From contig NZ_JBKKHQ010000032.1 of NCBI RefSeq assembly GCF_046614695.1, positions 1 to 39,583 of the forward strand: a stretch of 39,583 bases of DNA, written 5' to 3'. The stretch is from Pokkaliibacter sp046614695. GTDB lineage: Bacteria; Pseudomonadota; Gammaproteobacteria; Pseudomonadales; Balneatricaceae. Within the stretch, counting starts at the first letter, position 1. The number at the start of each line of letters is the position of its first letter. The notes beneath the pieces were generated by a model. It was not told the DNA's origin and did no database searches. It worked only from the letters and a program-made list of their open reading frames with translations. Shown piece after piece: positions 8,206 to 16,431 of the stretch. The translations under genes and the position numbers were made by a program.

Positions 8206-9267
8206 ATGAGTCAGCCATTGCATATCGCCCAACTGATGCTTTCCAGCCAGAACGGCGGCGCTGAAACTTTTTTTGAAAAACTCGCTCTGGCGCTCGCCGA
8301 CAGAGGGGTTAAGCAACATCTCTACATTGAGCCCGACGAGCGACGCATGGCGCTGTTTGCAAATCATCCGATGCTGGAAGTGGTGCCGATCCGCTTTCGC
8401 GGCATCCACGAGCCGTTAGGCCATCTGAAACTTCATGCGTCGCTGATGCGTCATCGTCCGCAGGCACTGCTGACCTGGATGAGCCGGGCAATCAAACGCG
8501 CACCAACCCGTTACTGCCCCGTCATTGCACGCCTTGGAGGCTATTACCGGGTGCCGCGCTATCGCAAGGCTACCCGTCTGGTCGGCAACACCCCGGATAT
8601 CGTGCGCTATCTTGTCGAGGAAGGCATCCCTGCCGACAAGGCACTGTGCATTCCCAATTTTGGTGAAGTCGCTGACTCTGGCATGAGCCGTGACGAAGCC
8701 CGACGCCGTCTGCGTGCCGAGTTCAGTATTCCTGATAACCATCAGGTGCTGCTGAATCTTGGCAGATTACATAAAGCCAAGGCGCAGGATGTGCTGATTG
8801 CCGCTCTGGCTCAGACCAGCAATACGACGCTGCTTATCGCCGGTGACGGCGCCCTGCGGCCTGACTTTGAAGCGCAAATCAGTGCCCTGGGGCTGACGGG
8901 ACGGGTGCATTTGCTAGGCTGGCGTCGCGATACTGCCTATTTGTTTGCGGGTGCAGACCTTTGTGTTTTCCCCTCGCGGGAAGAGCCCTTTGGCAACGTT
9001 GTGGTTGAAGCCTGGAGTCAACAAACGCCACTGATTGCCGCGCGTTCTCAGGGCCCCGCCTGGTTGATCGAGGATCAGCGCACCGGCCTGCTGGTGGACA
9101 TTGATGATGCAGAAGGACTGGCAGCGGCCATTCGCGACTTGCAATTCAACCCGGAAAAAGCCCAACAGCTGGCTATAGCCGGTCAACAACGCTTCGAAGA
9201 AGCCTTCTCGGCAGACGCCATCTGCGCCCAGTATATTGAGCTTTTCAAGTCTCTGCGCCCAGAGTAG
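8206..9267 (+). CDS. GT4-family glycosyltransferase
   Basis: The 353-residue protein starts MSQPLHIAQLMLSSQNGGAE, the GG-containing N-terminal loop of GT-B retaining enzymes. It has LLNLGRLHKAKAQDVLI in the middle and the C-terminal nucleotide-sugar motif EEPFGNVVVEAW, whose first Glu and EPFG match the EX7E motif of GT4. I chose the ATG at 8206 because AGGGA lies about 8 bases upstream; a longer in-frame start at 8167 would overlap the preceding gene. It probably adds one core sugar at the cytoplasmic face. A bidirectional terminator follows. Confidence 0.87.
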   Translation: MSQPLHIAQLMLSSQNGGAETFFEKLALALADRGVKQHLYIEPDERRMALFANHPMLEVVPIRFRGIHEPLGHLKLHASLMRHRPQALLTWMSRAIKRAPTRYCPVIARLGGYYRVPRYRKATRLVGNTPDIVRYLVEEGIPADKALCIPNFGEVADSGMSRDEARRRLRAEFSIPDNHQVLLNLGRLHKAKAQDVLIAALAQTSNTTLLIAGDGALRPDFEAQISALGLTGRVHLLGWRRDTAYLFAGADLCVFPSREEPFGNVVVEAWSQQTPLIAARSQGPAWLIEDQRTGLLVDIDDAEGLAAAIRDLQFNPEKAQQLAIAGQQRFEEAFSADAICAQYIELFKSLRPE

Positions 9268-9294
9268 GCAGCAATAGCACTCACTCATCGCGCA

Positions 9295-9325
9295 TAAAAA
9301 ACCACCTTGAACAGGTGGTTTTTTC
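9295..9325. terminator. Bidirectional intrinsic terminator
   Basis: A 7-bp stem ACCACCT and AGGTGGT with loop TGAAC is flanked by A and T runs, which extend the pairing. It separates the plus-strand GT4 gene from the convergent ELM1-family gene and can serve both. Confidence 0.88.
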
Positions 9326-9344
9326 TTTCTGGCAAGACCGTCCG

Positions 9345-10382
9345 TCAGAGCAGCTGCTGCTCTTTGCAGAACGCCAGTAACGGTTGTTCAAGCCCCGCCA
9401 GCGATAGCGGCTGATGTTCCGATACCGCAGGCCGGTACTCCCCCAGCTGCTGCATGCCGACGGCTTCCACACCGTCAAGCTGAGGAAAGCGTTCGATCAT
9501 ATCGGCAAAGAAAGAGCCCGGCTGCACCACCAGTTTTTCTGGCTGCAGCAGCGTCACAGGCTTGCCGCTGGCCAGCGCTTCGCTCGCCATGGTCAAACTG
9601 TCCTGCGTGACCAGTACCCGACTGGCCTGACCCAGATATCCCATCACCACCTTCTCAGGTTGCTGACGAAACAGCACCAGTTTCTCCACCAGCGCTTCAT
9701 CCAGCTCATCCTCAAGCAGCCCTTCAATATCAGAAGGGGTTCTACGAGAAGTGGTAATCAGCCAGCGAATACCCAGCTGATGGCCAAGCGTATTAATCCC
9801 CGCCACCATCGCGCGCCAGTCTGCTTCGGAATAGTGATGGCTCTTGCTGTTCCCGCCAATCAGCACGGCCCAGCATTCGCCCGCACTCACGCCACTCGCA
9901 CTTACACCTACAGGGAACAGATTCTTCGCCGCCGCCGCGGTTTTCTCTGGCGTCACCGGCGTCGGAATAATGCCCGAGACAAGTGAAGGCACAGCAAATG
10001 TGCGCTCGACCGGCGAGATGATCAGAGAAAACCAGTGATCAGGGAAAGGCTCTGGCACCCCGACAAAGATCACAGGCACACGCCAGTACAGCGACAATGC
10101 GCGCGCCGCAAAGGCACTTTTACCGCCGCTGCAAATCAGCACATCCGGACGCTCTCGGGCCAGCTCGACGCGGCTACAAAAAGGCAGCAGCATCCTGCAC
10201 AGCCAGGGGGAAGGCAACGACATCAGCGCCCGCATCGGCGAGCGCAAAAAACCGGGCAGATGATTTTCCACGCTGATCCGCGAGACATTGACCTCAACAC
10301 CTGCGCGCTCAAGTAGCGCTGCAATCCCTTCTGACTGGGTACGATGCCCCGGTGTGCCCTCGTCGATAATCGCCAGCTGCAT
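9345..10382 (-). CDS. ELM1-family (PF06258-type) protein A
   Basis: The 345-residue protein begins MQLAIIDEGTPGHRTQSEGIAALL, matching the DGKPGH-type opening of the family named after plant mitochondrial fission factor ELM1. Further matches are SGGKSAFAARAL near 85-96, an LIGGNSKSHHYSEAD segment and TTSRRTP, then a VTQDSLTMASEALASGKPV stretch like the acceptor/donor region of GT-B enzymes such as MurG. Bacterial members often lie in LPS clusters and have a GT-B-like fold, so a glycosyltransferase role is a reasonable inference, not shown. It is 2 bp downstream of the DLD glycosyltransferase at 10385-11161 and surely co-transcribed. A distant paralog lies at 16428-17348. Confidence 0.75.
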   Translation of the reverse strand: MQLAIIDEGTPGHRTQSEGIAALLERAGVEVNVSRISVENHLPGFLRSPMRALMSLPSPWLCRMLLPFCSRVELARERPDVLICSGGKSAFAARALSLYWRVPVIFVGVPEPFPDHWFSLIISPVERTFAVPSLVSGIIPTPVTPEKTAAAAKNLFPVGVSASGVSAGECWAVLIGGNSKSHHYSEADWRAMVAGINTLGHQLGIRWLITTSRRTPSDIEGLLEDELDEALVEKLVLFRQQPEKVVMGYLGQASRVLVTQDSLTMASEALASGKPVTLLQPEKLVVQPGSFFADMIERFPQLDGVEAVGMQQLGEYRPAVSEHQPLSLAGLEQPLLAFCKEQQLL

Positions 10383-10384
10383 GC

Positions 10385-11161
10385 TTACTCCGGCATCCGC
10401 GAAGCACGCTCTGCATCATTCCAGATACGATCAATCCAGGTTGCCGGGCGAATAAATTTGTAGAGGCGCTTATAAGGCTTCTTCACCGGCCAGCGACCGA
10501 CCACCGCATCGTGCGGGTTCGGATCACCCGGGAATGCCACCACTTTAGCGGTCTCGGGTAAGACAGGCTCCTGCCAGAAGCGTTGTGGCCAGGCAGGGAC
10601 ACAATGAGTCTTGAACAGTACACACCAGGCATCTGGCCAGAAGGTGAGATCTTTTACATTGCGGGAAATATAGGTCTGGGAGTTACGAAACTCGCCAAAG
10701 ACCTTGGCATGATCAGCCACCAGCTGATCATAAAGATAAGCATCAGCCCCCACACGGAAACGGTACACCGAGGTATTACCGATACGTTTGCCGGGCTGGG
10801 TCCAGTTCTGCATCACCACGAAGGTCTTTTCAGGCTGGAAGGTAAAAAAGTCATCCAGTGAGCCGGATACCACGACATCCAGATCCAGATACAGCCAGTC
10901 ACCGGTCAGGCCGAACAGGTGTTCACTTTCCCGATAAAGGGTGAGCTTGCGCCAGCCAAGGCGACGCTGCGGATCAGGCAGGGGAATAGTAGGACAGTCG
11001 TAACACTCGACTTCTTCACGAATGCCACTGGTATCGTCCGTCAGGCAAACAAAGCGAATCGGCCCCGTCGTTTGCTGACGCGCCATGGCGTAAAGACGAT
11101 TGACATACTCGGCACCGTAAAGCGTGCCCCACTTCATACAAATAAATTGTTTGTTCGCCAT
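10385..11161 (-). CDS. DLD-type glycosyltransferase (paralog B)
   Basis: The 258-residue protein has the opening FICMKWGTLYGAEYVNRLYAM and the metal motif YLDLDV (Asp93, Asp95), with late FPGDPNPHDAVVGRW. All three are shared with the genes at 7379 and 12037, so these are paralogs of one GT-A-like family. Like paralog A it has TDDT(S)G-IREEVEC near 42-53, so A and B look closer to each other than to C. It is the first gene of a two-gene minus-strand unit with the ELM1-like gene, divergent from the GT2 gene. Substrate unknown. Confidence 0.72.
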   Translation of the reverse strand: MANKQFICMKWGTLYGAEYVNRLYAMARQQTTGPIRFVCLTDDTSGIREEVECYDCPTIPLPDPQRRLGWRKLTLYRESEHLFGLTGDWLYLDLDVVVSGSLDDFFTFQPEKTFVVMQNWTQPGKRIGNTSVYRFRVGADAYLYDQLVADHAKVFGEFRNSQTYISRNVKDLTFWPDAWCVLFKTHCVPAWPQRFWQEPVLPETAKVVAFPGDPNPHDAVVGRWPVKKPYKRLYKFIRPATWIDRIWNDAERASRMPE

Positions 11162-11237
11162 GACGTTCCAGCTGGGAATGAAGGTTGGGCCATGCTACCG
11201 TAACGGCCTTTAAGGGTCACGGTTTTAGAGGGACCAA

Positions 11238-12035
11238 ATGAAATTTGGAATCATAATTCCGACCTATAATCGCCCGGAATATCTTCGCTTAGCTCTTTCA
11301 TCCTTACTGTCGCAAAAGTACCAGGACTGGGTAGCCGTTGTGGCTAATGACGGATCCACTCAGGACTATAGCGCGACAGAAAGAGACTTTAATGACCCAA
11401 GGATAATCTTCGTAAACCGCCTAATGAATGGCGGCTGTAATGCCGCGCGAAACACTGCCATCGATCGTGCTGTTATTGAAGGCTGCGACTTTATAAGCTT
11501 TCTGGATGATGAAGAAACATTACCAATCCACTCGTTAGAAACCGCTGAGAAAACGATCAACGCTCACTCAGCGTATGGCTGGTATATCTGCAATACTTAC
11601 GGCGAGACCAAGCCTTCTTCCCGCAAAATCATCAAGCACGCCAGGCTAAACTGGCTCGATCACTATCTCTACGGCAAGGAGCTACGCGGGGACAAAATGC
11701 ACTTTATTCGGTGCTCAGTACTTCGCGAAATCAGGTTTGATCCACGTTACCGCGCCTCGAATATGTGGCCTTTCTATATTCGTCTGGGGAGCCGAACGGC
11801 TATCTATGCCTTTCCGGATGCACTCAAAGAGCTTCGCTATTTGCCAACAGGAATCACTAAAACGAATCAACGTCGCGCGCGAAGCCTGAGAGAAATCTAT
11901 TCCCGCTTTGGCGAACACCTTCTGGCAATTCGCTACCGTCCCACCAAAGTGAAAGCCTGGAAATATCTGCTGCTTGAATTACTTAAAACACCCAAGCGTT
12001 TGTTCAACCTTGGCCTTTATAAGCTGACCCACTGA
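11238..12035 (+). CDS. GT2-family glycosyltransferase
   Basis: The 265-residue product begins MKFGIIIPTYNRPEYLRLAL, the hallmark GT2 N-terminus. It contains VVANDGSTQD near 33-42 and, at about residues 90-95, FLDDEE, where GT2 enzymes bind nucleotide-sugar and metal. AGAGGGA just upstream supports the ATG. It is probably an inverting transferase for the LPS core or O-chain. It is the only plus-strand gene within the minus-strand half of the cluster. It looks visibly more AT-rich than its neighbours, and its stop is one base away from the convergent stop of the next gene, with no terminator between. These points suggest a later acquisition, which is an inference. Confidence 0.85.
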   Translation: MKFGIIIPTYNRPEYLRLALSSLLSQKYQDWVAVVANDGSTQDYSATERDFNDPRIIFVNRLMNGGCNAARNTAIDRAVIEGCDFISFLDDEETLPIHSLETAEKTINAHSAYGWYICNTYGETKPSSRKIIKHARLNWLDHYLYGKELRGDKMHFIRCSVLREIRFDPRYRASNMWPFYIRLGSRTAIYAFPDALKELRYLPTGITKTNQRRARSLREIYSRFGEHLLAIRYRPTKVKAWKYLLLELLKTPKRLFNLGLYKLTH

Positions 12036-12036
12036 A

Positions 12037-12771
12037 TCAGACACTCCAGGCCCGTTGAATAAACGACGCCTTTTTCCAGGGACCATAAGGGCCGTCGGCC
12101 ACATCTTCAGGATCGGGTTTGCCGTGGAAAATAACGATGGCCGCACCGGGTGTCAGTGCGGTATCCATCGCATCAGTGGCTTTCTGAAAACACGGCAGCT
12201 TGAGTTTACTTAAACGTGGATACGCCTTGGCATTCAGGCTCTTCTTGTAAGACACCACTTTATCCGCAGGCCAGACGTGAGCCTCAGGGACACAGGCGAA
12301 AATCCACTCCTGATCACCGTGAAAATCTTTAAGCACACGCGCCTTGTCCGTCAAAAAGCTTTCCCAGACAGCATGGTACTTGCCGACAGGAAAGCGCATG
12401 ACGGAGCTGTTCCACATCGCATTGCGCGACCAGTTCTGAATGATAACGAAATCGCCCGGCATCTCGACCAGAAAGTCGATATTGGCGGTGATCACCACAT
12501 CCAGATCCAGATAAATGATCTGTCCTTGCAGCCCATAAAAGTCCTGCTGAAACAGGGAAAGCTTGTACCACCAGCCCTCAAGATCATTACGTTTGAGCGG
12601 TAATACATTGATTTCCGGCAGCAGGCCTTCGGTGCTCTCGGTCAGGCAGTGAAAGGTGAAAGGATGCGTCAAATTCGCCGCTACCATACGGTAAAGCCGG
12701 TTTACGTATTCCGCGGGATATTTGCTGCCCCATTTAAGGCAGACCAGATGAGTCGCATCACTCTGGCTCAT
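12037..12771 (-). CDS. DLD-type glycosyltransferase (paralog C)
   Basis: The 244-residue protein has LVCLKWGSKYPAEYVNRLYRM at the start, the metal-binding IIYLDLDV (Asp89, Asp91) and late VIFHGKPDPEDV, aligning with paralogs A and B. In C the late motif carries His in place of Pro, which brings it nearer to the HxxG element of GT8 enzymes; this comparison is tentative. Its ATG overlaps the stop of the GT4 gene upstream by four bases, so it is the last gene of the minus-strand operon 17348-12037. Its role in core sugar transfer is inferred from context. Confidence 0.72.
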   Translation of the reverse strand: MSQSDATHLVCLKWGSKYPAEYVNRLYRMVAANLTHPFTFHCLTESTEGLLPEINVLPLKRNDLEGWWYKLSLFQQDFYGLQGQIIYLDLDVVITANIDFLVEMPGDFVIIQNWSRNAMWNSSVMRFPVGKYHAVWESFLTDKARVLKDFHGDQEWIFACVPEAHVWPADKVVSYKKSLNAKAYPRLSKLKLPCFQKATDAMDTALTPGAAIVIFHGKPDPEDVADGPYGPWKKASFIQRAWSV

Positions 12772-13865
12772 GCCAGTACCTCACGATAAACAGCCAGAGT
12801 TTGCTCCAGCATGTTCTGACGCAAAAAGGGCATCTCTCCCGGTAATTCAGGCGCGTCGAGTAAGCGCGCGGTTGTCGCCTGCAACTCATCGCTGTCTTTC
12901 AACGGCACTTTACCGGCAGGAAACACCTTCGCCAGAATGTCCCCAACGCCCCCGTGATCATAACCCACCACAGGAACCCCCATCGCCAGCGCTTCCGCCA
13001 CCGTGCGACCAAAGGATTCAGGCGAGGTCGACAGGGAATACACCAGCGTGGACTGGCGATAAATATCGCGAATATCCGAACGTGCGCCGGTGAATGTGAT
13101 ATGCGCCGCAAGCCCTTCGTCTTTGATACGCTGATACAGCTCCTGCGCATAGGCCTGCCGCTTGGGGTCTTCCCCACCCACAATCAGGCCATGCACCGGA
13201 CGCCCGGCGTTCACCAGCGTCGCCACCAGGCTGATAAAATCGTGATGCCCTTTCAGTCGCGTCAAGCGACCTGCCAGCGTCAGCACCTGTTTGCCCATCA
13301 GCTGCGGATAGTGTTCCTGCCAGGTCGTCAGCCACTCTGCCGTTGGCTCATAACTACGGGGGAATTCTTCTGGCTCAATACCACGATAGACCACGCGCAC
13401 CTTGCTCATATCCGTTTTGGGATACTGAGTCGCAATGTACTGTTTGACCGTATCAGACACGGCAATGACCCGCTCGCCACAGCACATAATGGCACTGTAG
13501 CGATTAACGGAATGCAGTCCATGCACGGTGCTAATCAGATGAGGGCGTTCCTTTTTGGGAATACCGCGCCACGCCAGCCAGACCATCCATGCGGGCATGC
13601 GTGAACGCACATGCAGGATGTCGGCATTTTGCTGACGAATCCAACGGCGCAGCGGCAGAATATGCCGCAGTGTCAGCAGAGACTTGCTCCCCAGATTCCA
13701 CTCAACATGCTGGCTGCCTTCAGCTTCAAGTTGCCTTACCAGTCGACCACCACCTGAAACCACCACAGAAGTGTGGCCCTGTTCCACCAGAAAACGGGCG
13801 ACTTCCAGGGTGCCTTTTTCAACACCACCGCCTTCAAGCCCAGGCAGAAACTGGATGACTTTCAT
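12768..13865 (-). CDS. GT4-family glycosyltransferase
   Basis: The 365-residue product begins MKVIQFLPGLEGGGVEKGTLE, a GT-B N-terminus with the glycine-rich acceptor loop. It shows LTLAGRLTRLKGHHDFI in the hinge region and SPESFGRTVAEALAMGVPVV, which carries the EX7E pair of GT4 enzymes. It lies in a chain of four-base overlaps with the waaL-like gene (13862-13865) and with paralog C (12768-12771), so translation is probably coupled. It likely adds a core or O-chain sugar; donor unknown. Confidence 0.87.
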   Translation of the reverse strand: MKVIQFLPGLEGGGVEKGTLEVARFLVEQGHTSVVVSGGGRLVRQLEAEGSQHVEWNLGSKSLLTLRHILPLRRWIRQQNADILHVRSRMPAWMVWLAWRGIPKKERPHLISTVHGLHSVNRYSAIMCCGERVIAVSDTVKQYIATQYPKTDMSKVRVVYRGIEPEEFPRSYEPTAEWLTTWQEHYPQLMGKQVLTLAGRLTRLKGHHDFISLVATLVNAGRPVHGLIVGGEDPKRQAYAQELYQRIKDEGLAAHITFTGARSDIRDIYRQSTLVYSLSTSPESFGRTVAEALAMGVPVVGYDHGGVGDILAKVFPAGKVPLKDSDELQATTARLLDAPELPGEMPFLRQNMLEQTLAVYREVLA

Positions 13866-15148
13866 GAGGCGGAACCCTTCAGCAGAGGTGACTCATCGTC
13901 GTGATACTGATGCAAAAACCAGCCAAAAATCAGGAATACATCCACCTTAATGGGATGTTTCAGCGCCACTTCTGTCAGGCAGTAAATCATAAAAGCGCCT
14001 ATTAGCATCGCCAGCGCAAAGCCACTCCAGCGCTGCGCCTGGATACGTTCCCAAGCCTCGCGTACGGAGAAGGAAAAAACCAACAGCAGTGCGGCAAGAC
14101 CAATCAGTCCGCGCTGGGCCAGTTCCTGAAAATACTGATTATGGGCGTGCGCCTTCGGCACCATCGTCAAAAGAGTTTCAGGTGCCAAGCCCTGATCCAC
14201 ATACTCCTGCTTGGCTTTCTCCACGCCATCGCGGCCCAGTCCATAAATCGGGCTCTGCTCGAAGGCATAGATGCAGAACTGCCACATCATCAAACGAAAG
14301 CCGATAGAGGTAGCGTATTTCTCATCCTCTGTGGCGGCCTGAGCTTCATTCAGCGCAGTGCCCATTTTGCCAATCATGGATTCAGAGTGGATGGCAGAAT
14401 TCAGCATGGCCGGATTAAAAAACGGAGTAATGACAATCGCCATTACCCAAGGCAGAAGAGATACTTTCACCTGTCCTTCTTTCCAGCACAGCCAGGTAAA
14501 CATCAGCAAGATAAAGGGGATCGCAATCACCACGCCGCGTGTACTGCTTAGCAGCGCGGCCAGAAAAAAAGTCAGTGTGGCAAGCCAGAGGCCGGGCTTC
14601 AGCATGCCTTCCATACGTCGCGACAGAAACAGCGCCATCGCCGCGCTTGTCATACAGAAGATGCCCATAAAAATGGGGTGGGTGTAGCCATGAAAGCGAC
14701 CGACACCAAGACTGATGACCTGATAACAGGCGAACGCGAAAAACTCGATGCCACCGAAGATCAGTAACAGGCTCAACCACTGCCCACGTAGCCTCAGAGG
14801 CGCAATGGCGTAGAGCAAGAGCGTGCCGACCAGATAGGTTTTTACTGTTGCGCCAAAGCCGCTAAGGAAAAGATTGCTGAAAAACAGGACCAGCGCATAG
14901 GCCGTCAACGGGAAAATAAACCGTCGCCCCACCTGTAGCGTCCAGTCTCGCTGCACGGCACGTCGGGCTAACCCGACCAGCGCCGTTAGCGCCATCAGTT
15001 TGAAAAGATAGCGATCGCCATCCGGCACCAGAAAGAGCACATTGACCGTTCCCAGCAGCAGTAACGCCACCAGGCCTTTGAGCAGAGTATCAAGCCAGGG
15101 AAGCCGGCCAGGGCCGACTTCCGCATACGACAGACTTTGACAGATCAT
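13862..15148 (-). CDS. WaaL-like O-antigen ligase
   Basis: The 428-residue protein is almost entirely hydrophobic, with about ten to twelve predicted transmembrane helices. A large periplasmic loop (about 245-345) ends in AHAHNQYFQELAQRGLIGL, the conserved ligase segment with the functional histidine of the Wzy_C/WaaL family. The enzyme would join undecaprenyl-linked polysaccharide to lipid A-core on the periplasmic side. Wzy polymerases share the domain, so polymerase is an alternative; no separate wzy or wzx is visible nearby. The ATG at 15148 overlaps the upstream stop as TGATG; a GTG one codon earlier is also possible. Confidence 0.82.
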   Translation of the reverse strand: MICQSLSYAEVGPGRLPWLDTLLKGLVALLLLGTVNVLFLVPDGDRYLFKLMALTALVGLARRAVQRDWTLQVGRRFIFPLTAYALVLFFSNLFLSGFGATVKTYLVGTLLLYAIAPLRLRGQWLSLLLIFGGIEFFAFACYQVISLGVGRFHGYTHPIFMGIFCMTSAAMALFLSRRMEGMLKPGLWLATLTFFLAALLSSTRGVVIAIPFILLMFTWLCWKEGQVKVSLLPWVMAIVITPFFNPAMLNSAIHSESMIGKMGTALNEAQAATEDEKYATSIGFRLMMWQFCIYAFEQSPIYGLGRDGVEKAKQEYVDQGLAPETLLTMVPKAHAHNQYFQELAQRGLIGLAALLLVFSFSVREAWERIQAQRWSGFALAMLIGAFMIYCLTEVALKHPIKVDVFLIFGWFLHQYHDDESPLLKGSAS

Positions 15149-16431
15149 CACAGGCGCATGTCCACCTGATCGGCTGGAAGCACGTATTTAAGGTCATAAA
15201 TCACATGCGCGTCCTTGCCCCAGCCGCGAATGGTATCAATGCCCTGCTCTTTGAACTGGTGATGGGCGACCGCCAGCAAAATTGCATCGTACTCACCCGC
15301 AGCAGGCGTGTTGACCAGCTCGACGCCATATTCATGACGGGCTTCTTCAGCATCAACCCAGGGGTCATGCAAGTCGACTTCAGCACCGTAATGGTCGAGA
15401 TGCTCAACAATATCCATGACACGGGTGTTTCGAAGATCTGGACAGTTTTCCTTGAACGCCAGCCCCAGAATCAGAATCCTGCTGCCAGCCACATGAATGC
15501 GCTTTCGCAGCATGGCTTTCACCAGCTCATCGGCGACATAGGCGCCCATGTTGGAGTTAATGCGACGGCCCGCCAATATGACATCGGGAATGTAACCGAC
15601 AGCCTGCGACTTGTAGGTCAGATAATAAGGATCAATACCAATACAGTGGCCGCCGACCAGACCTGGACGGAATGGCAGGAAGTTCCACTTGGTGCCTGCA
15701 GCTTCCAGAACTTCTTCAGTATCAATACCGAGCTTGTTAAAGATGATGGCCAGTTCGTTCACCAGCGCAATGTTGAGGTCACGCTGCGTGTTCTCAATCA
15801 CCTTCGCCGCTTCAGCCACACGAATACTGCTGGCTTTGTGGGTTCCAACGGTGATGATCTTGCGATACAACGCATCCACCAGATCCGCCACTTCAGGAGT
15901 GGAACCTGAAGTCACCTTGACGATGTTGGTCACACGGCGTTCTTTATCGCCGGGATTGATACGCTCCGGGCTGTAACCGATAAAAAAGTCCTGATTGTAT
16001 TTCAGACCTGAGACCTGCTCGATCACAGGGACACAGTCCTCCTCGGTCGCACCGGGATACACCGTGGATTCATAAATGACGATATTGCCCTGAGTAATGA
16101 CTTTACCCAGCGTTTCCGAAGCACGGATCAGCGGCGTTAGGTCAGGCTGTTTCTGACCATTAATGGGCGTCGGCACCGTGACCATAAAAACGTTGCACTC
16201 ACTCAGGCGCTCAAGAGAAGTGGTGAAGTGCAACTGGGTAGCGGCTTTGAGCTCTGTGTCGGTCACTTCCAGTGTGGCGTCATGACCAGACTCAAGGGCA
16301 TTCACACGCGCCTGGTTAATATCAAAACCCAGCACCGGCAGCTGTTTGCCAAACTCAACCGCCAAAGGCAGCCCTACATAACCCAGACCAATGATGCCCA
16401 GTTTGATGTCTTCAAGACGCGGCAAACTCAT
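15148..16431 (-). CDS. UDP-N-acetylhexosamine dehydrogenase, TviB/WbpA type
   Basis: The product (427 residues from this start) is a nucleotide-sugar dehydrogenase with an N-terminal Rossmann motif IIGLGYVGLPLA (13-24), the loop SPERINPGD near 154-162 and the catalytic cysteine in VGGHCIGIDPYYL (Cys263). The HCIGIDPYYL form is typical of TviB/WbpA/WbpO enzymes that make UDP-GlcNAcA or UDP-GalNAcA, as opposed to Ugd. I prefer the second in-frame ATG at 16431 over that at 16437: AGAGG lies six bases ahead of it, and it forms a four-base ATGA overlap with the upstream stop, like the rest of this operon. Which amino sugar it oxidises is unknown. Confidence 0.87.
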   Translation of the reverse strand: MSLPRLEDIKLGIIGLGYVGLPLAVEFGKQLPVLGFDINQARVNALESGHDATLEVTDTELKAATQLHFTTSLERLSECNVFMVTVPTPINGQKQPDLTPLIRASETLGKVITQGNIVIYESTVYPGATEEDCVPVIEQVSGLKYNQDFFIGYSPERINPGDKERRVTNIVKVTSGSTPEVADLVDALYRKIITVGTHKASSIRVAEAAKVIENTQRDLNIALVNELAIIFNKLGIDTEEVLEAAGTKWNFLPFRPGLVGGHCIGIDPYYLTYKSQAVGYIPDVILAGRRINSNMGAYVADELVKAMLRKRIHVAGSRILILGLAFKENCPDLRNTRVMDIVEHLDHYGAEVDLHDPWVDAEEARHEYGVELVNTPAAGEYDAILLAVAHHQFKEQGIDTIRGWGKDAHVIYDLKYVLPADQVDMRL

